Below, one piece after another: positions 1 through 8,302 of a stretch of DNA of 64,000 bases. Made by a program: the position numbers and the translations under genes. This stretch comes from Natronosalvus sp042663485 (GTDB lineage: Archaea > Halobacteriota > Halobacteria > Halobacteriales > Natrialbaceae): the NCBI GenBank assembly GCA_042663485.1, contig JBHTAF010000001.1, one strand, 5' to 3'. Positions within the stretch are counted from its first letter, which is position 1. Every line of letters begins with the position of its first letter. The notes beneath the pieces were generated by a model. It was not told the origin of the DNA and did not search any database. It saw nothing but the letters and a program-made list of their open reading frames with translations.

Positions 1-72
1 GCGATTACCTACGCGCTCGTCGTATTCGTCACCATACTGGCGTACATTCAGTTGAAGATCGGAGGTGAGTAA
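1..72 (+). CDS. Sugar ABC transporter permease, C-terminal end (partial)
   Basis: Only the last 23 codons lie in the window. They encode one hydrophobic helix ending in LKIGGE and a TAA stop. This is the usual end of a MalF/UgpA-type permease: a final transmembrane helix and a short cytoplasmic tail. The next gene, a MalG-type permease, starts two bases after the stop, which supports an F-then-G permease operon. The substrate cannot be read from this fragment. Confidence 0.7.
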   Translation, partial: AITYALVVFVTILAYIQLKIGGE

Positions 73-74
73 CT

Positions 75-905
75 GTGTCGACAACTCGATCGAAGGATCC
101 GCTTCCCGTCCGATTCGCCGTCTACATCGGACTGCTCGTCATCGTCGCGATCACGTTCGTTCCGCTCTACTGGATGATCGTCGCCGCGTCGCTTCCCCAG
201 GAGGAGTTCTTCACCCTCCCGCCGCGGCTCCTCCCGGGAACGCACTTCGTCGAGAACGTGCAGGCTCTCGAAGCGCGGTTCCCCTACCTGCGCAGCGTCT
301 GGAACAGCGTCTTCGTCGCGACAGTTTACACGATCATCTCGCTGTTTCTGTGTGCGCTCGCGGGCTTCGCGTTCGCGAAGTACGAGTTTGCGTACCGGGA
401 GCCGCTGTTTTATTTCATCCTGGCGACGCTCGTGTTGCCGGTTCAGATCATGGTCATTCCGATGTACCTGCTCATGGCTCAACTTGGGTTACTCGACACC
501 CACCTCGCGTTGATACTGCCGTTCCTCGCGAATCCCGTCGGGATCTTCCTCATGCGCCAGAGCATGCTCTCGATCCCCGACTCGTGGCTCGACGCTGCGC
601 GAATCGACGGCGCTTCGGAGTTCCAGATCTTCTATCGCATCGCACTGCCGGCGATGAAGCCGATGTTAGCCGCCCTCGCGGTTATTCTCTTTATCTCCCA
701 GTGGAACATGTTCCTCTACCCGCTGGTGATCTTAGAGAGCGAGGAACTGTTCACGATTCCGCTGGCGATCGAACGGTTGACTGGTCACCATCGGATCTAC
801 TTCGACCAGATCATGGCCGCGGCGACGATCGCGATCATCCCGATGATCGTCCTGTTCCTGTGGCTACAGGATCACTTCGTCCGCGGGTTCACGAACTCGA
901 TGTAA
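75..905 (+). CDS. Carbohydrate ABC transporter permease, MalG type
   Basis: An inner-membrane permease subunit of a CUT1-family sugar importer, 276 residues. The GTG start at 75 lies two bases after the upstream permease stop, with a purine-rich GGAGGTGAG just before it. Hydrophobic helices begin near residue 15, and a long extracytoplasmic loop (about 35-70) follows the first one. The cytoplasmic EAA loop that docks on the ATPase is visible as IPDSWLDAARIDGASEF near residues 170-190, followed by a conserved LPAMKP. It is co-directional with the partial permease and with the MalK-like ATPase at 993, so it is the middle of a transporter operon whose binding protein is probably upstream. The substrate is inferred from context as uronate or an oligosaccharide. 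Confidence 0.93.
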   Translation: MSTTRSKDPLPVRFAVYIGLLVIVAITFVPLYWMIVAASLPQEEFFTLPPRLLPGTHFVENVQALEARFPYLRSVWNSVFVATVYTIISLFLCALAGFAFAKYEFAYREPLFYFILATLVLPVQIMVIPMYLLMAQLGLLDTHLALILPFLANPVGIFLMRQSMLSIPDSWLDAARIDGASEFQIFYRIALPAMKPMLAALAVILFISQWNMFLYPLVILESEELFTIPLAIERLTGHHRIYFDQIMAAATIAIIPMIVLFLWLQDHFVRGFTNSM

Positions 906-992
906 TCGGTTCGTGCCTACCTCACCGTTCTCGCTTCACCCGTTGCCCCTACCCGGCACATTAATACTGATGGAGTGATAGCATACACGCGA

Positions 993-2150
993 ATGACGTC
1001 GATCGAATTAGCGAGCGTTGACAAAATTTACGACCCCGACGGACAGGCCGTCCAGGCGGTCGACGATCTGAACATCTCGATCCGAGACGGCGAGTTCCTC
1101 GTCTTCGTCGGCCCCAGTGGCTGTGGCAAGACGACGACGCTGCGAATGATCGCCGGCCTCGAGTCGGTTACGTCGGGATCGATCGTCTTCGGCGACGAGG
1201 ACGTTACCGACATGCGTCCGCGCGAGCGGGGCGTGGCGATGGTGTTTCAGGACTACGCGCTGTATCCGCACATGACCGTCCGGAAGAACATCGGGTTCGG
1301 ACTGCGGCTGTCCTCGGACCACTCGGAGCTAGAGATCGAACAGCACGTCGAGGAGACGGCCGAGATGCTCGGCATCGAGGATCTCCTCGAGGATCAACCT
1401 GGTGAGCTCTCGGGCGGCCAGCAACAGCGCGTGGCCCTCGGGCGAGCGATCGTCCGCGATCCGACCGTCTTCCTGCTCGACGAACCGCTGTCGAACCTCG
1501 ATGCGAAGCTTCGCGACGTCATGCGCAAGGAAATCCTGCGACTCCAGCGAGAACTCCAGGTGACGGCGGTCTACGTCACGCACGACCAGACCGAGGCGAT
1601 GGCGATGGGCGACCGAGTCGCAGTGATGAACGAGGGCAAACTCCAGCAGGTCGGACCGCCGGAGGAAGTCTACCTGAACCCGGCGAACGAGTTCGTCGCA
1701 GGATTCCTGGGCAGCCCGAGCATGAACTTCGTGACGGCGACGGTCGAAGCGGCCGACGGGAGGGTGCAGTTCGACGGTCCGGGGACGTTCACCTATACGG
1801 TTTCGAACGATTCGCTCGCCTCGAGTATCGACGAGTACGATCGGCTGACCGTCGGCGTCCGGCCGGAAGACCTCTCGATCGTCGACAATGGTGGCTTCTC
1901 CGCCGAGGTCACTGTCGTCGAGGCGATGGGTGACGAAAACGTCGTCTACCTCGAGGTCGGCGACGTGGAGCTAACCGCACGTATCGACTCACACATCCGA
2001 TTCTCGCGAGGCGATCAGGTCAGACTCGACTTCTCCGACGACGACCTGTACCTGTTCGATCCCGACACCGGCGAAGCGCTCGAGACGAAGACGGCGCGGA
2101 CGGTCGACTACGCCGATATGCAGAAGGCGGACGCGACCAACCTCGGATGA
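993..2150 (+). CDS. Sugar ABC transporter ATP-binding protein, MalK/UgpC type
   Basis: Cytoplasmic ATPase that powers the importer encoded just upstream, 385 residues from the ATG at 993. An in-frame GTG at 975 would add six residues unlike the family. Walker A is GPSGCGKTT at residues 40-48, the Q-loop is VFQDYALYPH near 85, the signature is LSGGQQQR at 139-146, and Walker B is FLLDEPLSNLD with D163 and E164. After the nucleotide-binding domain come about 140 residues of OB-fold (TOBE) domain containing the VRPED motif, typical of CUT1 ATPases that may serve several importers. A TTAATA box lies about 30 bases before the start. The paralogue at 12815 belongs to the second sugar transporter. 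Confidence 0.95.
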   Translation: MTSIELASVDKIYDPDGQAVQAVDDLNISIRDGEFLVFVGPSGCGKTTTLRMIAGLESVTSGSIVFGDEDVTDMRPRERGVAMVFQDYALYPHMTVRKNIGFGLRLSSDHSELEIEQHVEETAEMLGIEDLLEDQPGELSGGQQQRVALGRAIVRDPTVFLLDEPLSNLDAKLRDVMRKEILRLQRELQVTAVYVTHDQTEAMAMGDRVAVMNEGKLQQVGPPEEVYLNPANEFVAGFLGSPSMNFVTATVEAADGRVQFDGPGTFTYTVSNDSLASSIDEYDRLTVGVRPEDLSIVDNGGFSAEVTVVEAMGDENVVYLEVGDVELTARIDSHIRFSRGDQVRLDFSDDDLYLFDPDTGEALETKTARTVDYADMQKADATNLG

Positions 2151-2819
2151 GTGACACCAGCCAGATGTGGGCGGGAGCACAGAGGTACCACGAACTGAAC
2201 GACACACCGCAGTGATCACCCGATCGGTCAAACGGATGGTCAATCGGCGTAGACCACTCCTCGAGAGACTAGAGACCGGTATTACGAGCGCCGGAAACTC
2301 CGTAGAAATTGACTCGATAACCAACGCGAACGAGCAGAGAAGAATCTACAGTTGATCCGGATATATTACACTTAAACTAGGGCGACTCGAGAGAGGAATT
2401 GGTCGTAGGAATCGACGGCTCTCGCGTATGCCGAGGGTAATTCTCCGGTTCAAGGAGCGTTTCGAGATAGGGCGAAAACGAATGCCGCCCACACCGAAGT
2501 TTCCTCTGGATCGGCCTCGAGACGAATTAGCCGGCCAGCCCGCTACTGACTCGTCACCAGTCAGTCGGTCGTCCACGACACCTCGAACGTCCGGTCGGAC
2601 AACGCGGATTTGAACTCGATGCTCCGTTCCGGGAGGTGGTTGATGGCGAGTATCGTGCAGGTCAGAAATAATCGTATTCGTACATTTGTGTGGACGTATC
2701 TAGTCCATCCCCTCGAACAACACCCATATATAATTTATTCGTTAATTAGACGTCACCAGAGTAGTGTGGAAAACATTCAAATAACCTCTCAGACTGGCCC
2801 GACGTAGCACCCACAATTT

Positions 2820-3197
2820 GTGGAAGCGGCCAACCTCAATGCTCAGCGTGTGAATTATCATTCGAAGAGGTTTGACAATCATAGTCGATCTACTGTCACA
2901 ATTCAAATTGGGAATGGCAGTCAGATATCCGTAGTCATCGACGAAAGAGACGCGGCACCGACTCGAGGATTGGGGCGCTTAGTATCGGGCCATCGACAAA
3001 AACAGCGACATTGCCGAGATCTCCGCGCCGTAGTTGATTGGTCCGACGTCAACGGTATCGTCCTCGGCGATTGCAAGCAATTCCCGTCTGGTAGGCAGTG
3101 ATCAGAAGTGACTCTCCGGTCGATTATCCTCGAAGCCGATTGTCCCGTAGTCGTCACCAGCGCCACAGAATATCTTGAACAGATAGTCCAATACTGA
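2820..3197 (+). pseudogene. UspA-like remnant with in-frame stop
   Basis: One reading frame runs from about 2820 to a TGA at 3195, interrupted by a single TGA at 3099-3101. Before the internal stop it reads VNGIVLGDCKQFPSGR. After it reads LRSIILEADCPVVVTSA. Together these match the universal stress protein C-terminus, where an IVLG strand and Gly-rich loop lead to a conserved S(I/V)xxxADCPVVVV strand. The N-terminal half does not resemble UspA clearly, so it is either diverged or a chance open frame. The call rests on the last 50 codons. An intact UspA lies at 22165 and another relic at 28270. Confidence 0.45.
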
Positions 3198-3349
3198 ATC
3201 ACGAAATTCACAGACCAACCATTAAACACACATATTCGATTGGAGGTGCTAAACTAGACTTCCTACCATAACAGATATGATATAATCCGCTCGAGCCACT
3301 ACTCCAGTGTACACCGCCGATCTACCCCTGGCTACCCTTCGACCGGACA

Positions 3350-3357
3350 TTTAATAC
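3350..3357 (+). promoter_or_regulatory. TATA box for the uronate isomerase gene
   Basis: TTTAATAC is centred about 26 bases before the ATG at 3380. This is the spacing expected of a leaderless haloarchaeal transcript starting at or just before the start codon. Confidence 0.6.
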
Positions 3358-3379
3358 CGGGCCAGTACATTCGATACGT

Positions 3380-4744
3380 ATGTCCTTCCTCGACCAGGAT
3401 TACCTCCTCGAGTCGGAGTCCGCGCGAACGCTTTACGACGAGATTGCAGATCTCCCTATTCTCGACCCGCACAGTCACCTGGACGTCGAGGCGGTCGCCC
3501 GAAACGACGGTTGGACCGACATCTGGGAAGTCGAGGGCAAAACTGATCACTACGTCTGGGAGTTGATGCGAAAGCGAGGCGTTCCGGAACGAAAGATTAC
3601 CGGATCAGCGTCGAACCGGGAGAAGTGGATGGCCCTCGCGGAAGTATTCCCTCGATTCGCGGGTAATCCAACCTACGAGTGGGTTCATCTGGATCTCAAA
3701 CGGCGGTTCGGGATCGAGAAACCCATCTCCGGTGAGACGGCCGAGGACATCTGGAGGGAGACGAAAGCCGCTCTCGAGTCACCCGAGATGCGACAACAGC
3801 CGCTCCTCCGGGAGATGAACGTCGAGGTCGTCTCCAGCACCGACGATCCCACGTCCTCCCTCGAGTACCACCAGCAACTCGAGAGCGAGCTGGACGACGT
3901 GACCGTTCGCCCGACGTGGCGACCCGATACGGCGATGAAGATCGACGAAGCGGGCTGGCGGGAGTACGTCGACGAGCTCGGCGCCGCGACCGACACCGAC
4001 ACGTCGAATCTCGAAGGGTTCCTCGCGGCGCTCGAGGTCAGCCACGACCACTTTGAGGTCAACGGGTGTGGAGCGAGCGACCACGGTCTGCGTGAGGTCG
4101 TCTCCCGGCCTGTCAGCGATAGGCGCGCAGCGGACGTGTATCAACGGGCGTACGCGGGTGAGCCGCTCCCACTTGAGGCAGCGGACGATTTCAAAGCGTA
4201 CATCCTCGAACGAATCGGCGAACTGAACCGCGACACGGGGTGGGTCACACAGTTCCACATCGGTCCCGTTCGGGACTATCGCGACTCGTTATACGACGAG
4301 CTCGGTGCAGACGCCGGCGGAGATATCTCGACCCAGGACGTCGAACTCGTCGAGAATTTCGAGTACTTCCTCAATCGCTTCGACGGTGACCTCGAGATCG
4401 TTCTCTACACGGTCGACCCCACGCACTACCCGACGGTCGCGACGATCGCCCGCGCGTTCCCCACCGTCAGCGTCGGCGCCGCGTGGTGGTTCAACGACAG
4501 CCCGTTTGGAATAGGCGAGCAACTCGAGTACGTCGGCACCGTCGACCTCCTCGCGAACTATGGCGGGATGGTCAGCGACTCGCGAAAACTCCTCTCGTTC
4601 GGTTCCCGTTTCGAGATGTTCCGACGATCGCTCGCGAACACCGTCGGATCGATGGTCGAACGAGGACAGATCCCTATCGACGTCGCGGCCGACCTCGTTC
4701 GTCACGTCGCCTACGATCGGCCGAACGCGCTCTGGGGGTTTTGA
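3380..4744 (+). CDS. uxaC: Glucuronate isomerase (uronate isomerase)
   Basis: Cytoplasmic uronate isomerase of the amidohydrolase superfamily, converting D-glucuronate to D-fructuronate (or D-galacturonate to D-tagaturonate). The 454 residues are close to the usual length of about 470. The N-terminus carries the metal-binding DPHSHLD (H31, H33), followed by family features such as TDHYVWELMRKRGV near 55-70 and KWMALAEVFPRFAGNPTYEW. The C-terminus has the conserved YGGMVSDSRKLLSFGSRFEMFRR region. The ATG at 3380 lies about 25 bases after a TATA box. The gene converges on the mannonate oxidoreductase at 4754 with nine bases between them, and with that gene and uxuA at 8303 it makes up the isomerase route to KDG. 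Confidence 0.95.
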   Translation: MSFLDQDYLLESESARTLYDEIADLPILDPHSHLDVEAVARNDGWTDIWEVEGKTDHYVWELMRKRGVPERKITGSASNREKWMALAEVFPRFAGNPTYEWVHLDLKRRFGIEKPISGETAEDIWRETKAALESPEMRQQPLLREMNVEVVSSTDDPTSSLEYHQQLESELDDVTVRPTWRPDTAMKIDEAGWREYVDELGAATDTDTSNLEGFLAALEVSHDHFEVNGCGASDHGLREVVSRPVSDRRAADVYQRAYAGEPLPLEAADDFKAYILERIGELNRDTGWVTQFHIGPVRDYRDSLYDELGADAGGDISTQDVELVENFEYFLNRFDGDLEIVLYTVDPTHYPTVATIARAFPTVSVGAAWWFNDSPFGIGEQLEYVGTVDLLANYGGMVSDSRKLLSFGSRFEMFRRSLANTVGSMVERGQIPIDVAADLVRHVAYDRPNALWGF

Positions 4745-4753
4745 ACGGGCGAG

Positions 4754-5578
4754 TCAGACGCCGCTGAACGCCGAGAACCCGCCGTCGACGGGGATTACAG
4801 TCCCGTGGACGAACTCCGATCCCGGGGAGAGCAACCAGAGCACAGTCGTCGAGAGGTCCTCTGGGTCACCGAACCGACCCTGCGGCGTGTGGTCGATGAT
4901 CGACTGGCCGCGGTCGGTGTACTCTCCCGTTTCTTCGTCGATCAGGAGATACCGATTCTGCTCCGTGAGGAAGAATCCAGGAGCGATGGCGTTGACGCGG
5001 ATGTCCGGCGAGTAATTGTGCGCCACGTGCACCGCTAGCCACTCCGTGAAGTTCGACACAGCGGCTTTCGCCCCTGAATAGGCCGGTATTTTGGTCAGCG
5101 GCGTGAACGCGTTCATCGACGAGATGTTGAGAATCACGCCCTCGCCCTGTTCGACCATCTGTTCGCCGAACACCTGCGATGCGAGCACCGTTCCGACGAA
5201 ATTGACGTTCAATACGTGCTCGAAACCTTCTTTCGAAAGGTCGAAGAAGGACGTCTCGGGGCCCGTCGTCGCTTCGGGGCTGTTTCCGCCCGCCGCATTG
5301 ATGAGGACGTCAATCCGGCCGTACTCGTCGAGAATCGTCTCCGCAGCGGCCTCCAGTTCCGCCCTGTCGAGGACGGAGGCCGGTACTGTGAGGTGATCGA
5401 TGCCCAGCGCCTCGAGTTCGTCGCTGGTCTCTTGTAATCCTTCTTCGCCGCGAGCGAGGATCACGACTTTTCCGCCATTTTCGCCGATCGCTCTGGCCAT
5501 TTCCGAGCCGAGGACGCCGGACCCGCCCGTAATAACACACACGCGACCGTCGATGTCGAACTGATTGGGTACGGTCAT
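4754..5578 (-). CDS. SDR oxidoreductase, probable D-mannonate oxidoreductase (fructuronate reductase)
   Basis: A 274-residue classical short-chain dehydrogenase. The NAD(P) site is TGGSGVLG at 17-24, NAAGG lies at 95-99, and the catalytic residues are Ser153/154, Tyr167 and Lys171 (PAYSGAK). The N-terminal QFDIDGRVCVITGGSGVLG, the long loop between NAAGG and FFDLS, and the end HGTVIPVDGGFSAFSGV resemble the D-mannonate oxidoreductase branch of SDRs (Bacillus YjmF type). That enzyme interconverts fructuronate and mannonate, the step between the UxaC and UxuA encoded nearby. Family assignment is firm. The exact substrate is inferred from context, and gluconate-5-dehydrogenase-like activity is the main alternative. 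Confidence 0.88.
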   Translation of the reverse strand: MTVPNQFDIDGRVCVITGGSGVLGSEMARAIGENGGKVVILARGEEGLQETSDELEALGIDHLTVPASVLDRAELEAAAETILDEYGRIDVLINAAGGNSPEATTGPETSFFDLSKEGFEHVLNVNFVGTVLASQVFGEQMVEQGEGVILNISSMNAFTPLTKIPAYSGAKAAVSNFTEWLAVHVAHNYSPDIRVNAIAPGFFLTEQNRYLLIDEETGEYTDRGQSIIDHTPQGRFGDPEDLSTTVLWLLSPGSEFVHGTVIPVDGGFSAFSGV

Positions 5579-5855
5579 TGGAATCGTTCTATCGAATTAC
5601 TGCGAGACCCATGGTGATGTATTTTCCGTAATCGGCGTCCACCAGCGGGTGTGGGAGTTCTGGAGTTACACCGAAGCGACGTTCAACATCGTTGGAAACT
5701 GGAGCTAGTCTCGGCTTGTAAGGGCGACGGGCACCGACCGAATGTACGAGGATCGAAGCCACCGTTTCGATCCTGGGACGACTAACGGGCGAAGCAACCG
5801 TCGAATCTACCGCGCCGATCATGGTGTTACAATAGTAAGTATGTAATCCTGGGTT

Positions 5856-6638
5856 TCAGTAGTGCTTGTACTGGAGTTCGATGACGTTCGCCGTGTTCTG
5901 GAGCTCTGGCAATAGTTCCGACTCGATGCGTTCGTCGCTAAATCGATGTTTTGGACCCGCTATCGAAATCGCAGCGTTCCCCGGTTCGTCATCTTCGCCT
6001 GGAATCGGAACGGCAATGGACCTGACGCCGTTGACCCGTTCCTCGTCTTCCATCGAGTATCCCTGTGAGCGAATTGTCTCCATTTCTTCGAGGAGAGTGT
6101 TCGTGTCCGTGATGGTATTGTCCGTTGCCGCGGGCAATCCATACCGTTCGACGATATCCAGTACCTCGTCGTCCGACAGCTGTGCCAGGAGAGACTTCCC
6201 AACGGCGGTCCAGTGCATTCGTGTAAACTCGCCTGTTGGGGCGTTATCGGAGACGCCCTCAGGCGGCTCGGAGCGGTAGACGAGGACACGCATGCCGTCT
6301 TCTTCGTAGCCGATGGTTGCGACCTCGCCGGTCGTCCGAGAGAGGTCGTCGACCTCCGACCTCGCGGCGAGATATACCTTCCTCTCGTGTCTCACTCGGC
6401 CCCCGATCTCGAGAAAGCGTAAACTGAGTCGATACGTACCGTCTTCGTTGATCACGTATCCGAGGTCCTCGAGCGTTTTGAGATAGACGTGTGCCGTGCT
6501 CTTCGGGATGTCGAGGTGGTCGGCGAGTTCCGAGACGCCGCACTGGCCTCGCTCCTGAACGGCGCTAACGATGTTGAACGCATTTGCGACCGCATTGATG
6601 CGGTTGGTCGATCCGGCGTCGGTTCGATCCTGGCTCAT
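5856..6638 (-). CDS. IclR-family transcriptional regulator
   Basis: A 260-residue repressor or activator. An N-terminal winged helix-turn-helix spans about residues 15-75 (VSELADHLDIPKSTAHVYLKTL, then a wing around GTYRLSLR). A GAF-like IclR effector domain spans 80-255 and includes GEVATIGYEEDG, MHWTAVGKSLLA and GYSMEDEERVNGVRSIAVPI. Such proteins sense small catabolites, and haloarchaeal IclR regulators often control sugar-acid genes. It lies between the mannonate oxidoreductase and a divergent MFS gene. A near-perfect palindrome at 6697-6711, about 60 bases upstream of its start, is a likely binding site, so autoregulation and control of neighbouring uronate genes are inferred. A frameshifted paralogue lies at 23240. 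Confidence 0.93.
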   Translation of the reverse strand: MSQDRTDAGSTNRINAVANAFNIVSAVQERGQCGVSELADHLDIPKSTAHVYLKTLEDLGYVINEDGTYRLSLRFLEIGGRVRHERKVYLAARSEVDDLSRTTGEVATIGYEEDGMRVLVYRSEPPEGVSDNAPTGEFTRMHWTAVGKSLLAQLSDDEVLDIVERYGLPAATDNTITDTNTLLEEMETIRSQGYSMEDEERVNGVRSIAVPIPGEDDEPGNAAISIAGPKHRFSDERIESELLPELQNTANVIELQYKHY

Positions 6639-6696
6639 ATCGTCATATCCATCCCGAATCGGGTTAACGGTACCTCATAATTACCGGCATTCTATG

Positions 6697-6711
6697 TCCA
6701 ATAATATTGGA
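6697..6711. promoter_or_regulatory. Palindromic candidate IclR operator
   Basis: TCCAATAATATTGGA is a perfect 7+1+7 inverted repeat (arms TCCAATA and TATTGGA). It lies in the divergent region between the IclR gene and the MFS cluster, just upstream of the TAATTATG-like TATA region of the IclR gene. Similar 15-base dyads occur at 23113 and 24007 on either side of the decayed IclR paralogue. Symmetry is seen directly; binding by IclR is inferred. Confidence 0.6.
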
Positions 6712-6831
6712 TAGTCGGTATTTCTGCCGAGGCAGCGCAAGTGGCGACCGCGATCCAATAACTGCTCTACAAAGGTCACTTCCCGTTTTACGAACGATGG
6801 ATGGATTCGACGCTGGCAGCAAACCAAAATG

Positions 6832-6838
6832 TATTAAT
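6832..6838 (+). promoter_or_regulatory. TATA box before small ORF and MFS gene
   Basis: TATTAAT lies about 32 bases before an ATG at 6867, the spacing of a leaderless transcript that would begin with the small reading frame there and continue into the MFS gene at 6985. Confidence 0.45.
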
Positions 6839-6866
6839 GGGAGAGTGGGGGACTCTTTGACAGACT

Positions 6867-6968
6867 ATGAGCATCGATGTCAGTACGCGAGAATATGAGT
6901 CACCGGTCGTGTCTCACGAGTTCCAATCGAACGACCGACAGACGTTCGCGACGACGCCTCGCCGGTAA
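6867..6968 (+). CDS. Possible 33-residue leader or small protein
   Basis: A short frame from ATG 6867 to TAA 6966-6968 encodes a hydrophilic peptide beginning MSIDVSTREYESPVV and ending TTPRR. Three things make it worth recording. Its ATG is at leaderless distance from a TATA box. It ends 16 bases before the MFS start. It fills what would otherwise be a long 5' leader, unusual in haloarchaea. No family is recognised. It may be a real small protein, a translational leader, or chance. Confidence 0.35.
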   Translation: MSIDVSTREYESPVVSHEFQSNDRQTFATTPRR

Positions 6969-6984
6969 CACGTAAACACTACTC

Positions 6985-8211
6985 ATGCCATCAGAAGACA
7001 CCCAGTCGTTTTCCCCACCGAGGCTCGTCACACTCCTCCTCATCGGCGTGATCGCATCGTTCTCTGGCGGGCTAATCAATCCCACCATCCCGGCGATTCA
7101 GAGTTCGTTTGCACACTTGCCGAACTCGGAAACGCTCGCCCAGCTCGTGAGTACAATGTCGGCGCCGATCGTCGTGATCGTCGCCCCAATCGTTGGATAT
7201 CTGCTGGATCGACACCGGCGAAAACCCATCCTAATCGCGGCAATACTGATTTACGGGGTCGGGACGAGTATCGCCTTCTTCCTCGATTCGCTCTACCTGA
7301 TCCTCGCGACGCGGGTTCTCGACGGAATCGCCGTCGCTGCAGTCATGGTGACCGTGCCGACGCTCATCTCGGACTACTACTCGGGCGGCCGGCGCGAGTC
7401 AGTGATGGGTTGGTACGGTGCCGTACAGGCGGGTGGCGGGGCGGTTGCGGTCATCATCGGCGGCCTCATCGCTGACGTCAACTGGAAGTATATCTTCCTC
7501 GTTTTCGCGCTCGCACTCCTGTTGATCCCGCCCGTGATCCGATATCTCCCCGAACCGGACGTAACGAGAAGTCCGAGCGAGGTCGGACGCCTCGAGGCTG
7601 TCGCCAAAATCGTTCGTGATTCGCCGATATTCGTCCTCGTCGGGATCTATCTGGTGGTCGCGTTCGCCATGCTGACGAACAACCTCATCCACATCGAGGC
7701 ACCGTACTACCTCCAGAACACCCTGGGGATTAGCGGATCCATGACTGGGGTCACGCTGTCTGCCGCCATGGTCGCTGGTGTCGTTGCAGCCGCCTCGTAC
7801 GGGCGGGTCAAGAAGCGTTGTCGCCACATCACGATCGTCGCGTTCGCGTTCACGACTGCCACGATCGGCTACGTAATCATCAGTGCAATGGACTCCTTCC
7901 CGGTCGTCTTCGTCGGCATCGTTATCGGCGCGTGCGGACTCGGTTTCATCCTCCCGACGGCGAACGACTGGGTCGCCGCGGTCGTTCACGAACGGTATCG
8001 GGGACGCGCCCTCAGCGGCGTGACGATGATGATGTACCTCGGGTTCGCTATCTCGCCGTTCGCACCCGCCCCGTTGATCGACCAGTTCGGACGGAGTACG
8101 ACATTCTTCGTCTGGGCCGGGTTCCTATTGGTAGCCGCGGTTGGTGCGACGGCTCTCTGGTGGGTGAGTGAGGACTCAGTCGTCTCCGCTCCGGCGGAGG
8201 CGGCCGACTGA
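6985..8211 (+). CDS. MFS transporter, probably for a uronate or sugar acid
   Basis: A 408-residue major facilitator superfamily protein with about 12 hydrophobic helices. The motif-A-like loop between helices 2 and 3 reads GYLLDRHRRKP near residues 72-82. The second half begins after the central loop around RSPSEVGRLEAVAK, and a motif-like GLGFILPTANDWVAA lies near 310. There is no signal peptide. Its place between the IclR regulator and mannonate dehydratase suggests import of a hexuronate or aldonate by proton or sodium symport; drug-efflux relatives cannot be excluded by sequence alone. The start at ATG 6985 precedes the hydrophilic MPSEDTQSFSPPR leader and helix 1. Confidence 0.88.
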   Translation: MPSEDTQSFSPPRLVTLLLIGVIASFSGGLINPTIPAIQSSFAHLPNSETLAQLVSTMSAPIVVIVAPIVGYLLDRHRRKPILIAAILIYGVGTSIAFFLDSLYLILATRVLDGIAVAAVMVTVPTLISDYYSGGRRESVMGWYGAVQAGGGAVAVIIGGLIADVNWKYIFLVFALALLLIPPVIRYLPEPDVTRSPSEVGRLEAVAKIVRDSPIFVLVGIYLVVAFAMLTNNLIHIEAPYYLQNTLGISGSMTGVTLSAAMVAGVVAAASYGRVKKRCRHITIVAFAFTTATIGYVIISAMDSFPVVFVGIVIGACGLGFILPTANDWVAAVVHERYRGRALSGVTMMMYLGFAISPFAPAPLIDQFGRSTTFFVWAGFLLVAAVGATALWWVSEDSVVSAPAEAAD

Positions 8212-8302
8212 GCAATCGAGGCTTCGGATCGTTTTCACGCTTCGCTCCGGCAACTCCCGGCAGGTCTAGCGGTTCGTAGAAGAGTAGTCCGTTGACCGAG
8301 TG

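Larger units (their letters stand above)
2151..3379. other. Intergenic stretch with a decayed gene
   Basis: No intact gene is convincing here. Short open frames lack recognisable domains. Composition becomes more AT-rich around 2680-2900, with a TATA-like run near 2728, and the stretch contains the UspA-like remnant listed separately. The last 30 bases hold the promoter of the uronate isomerase gene. Confidence 0.6.

Noticed and set aside
5589..5822. 77-codon minus-strand frame between the mannonate oxidoreductase and IclR genes
   Set aside because: Not acidic, no family resemblance, and it occupies the likely promoter region of the oxidoreductase gene.
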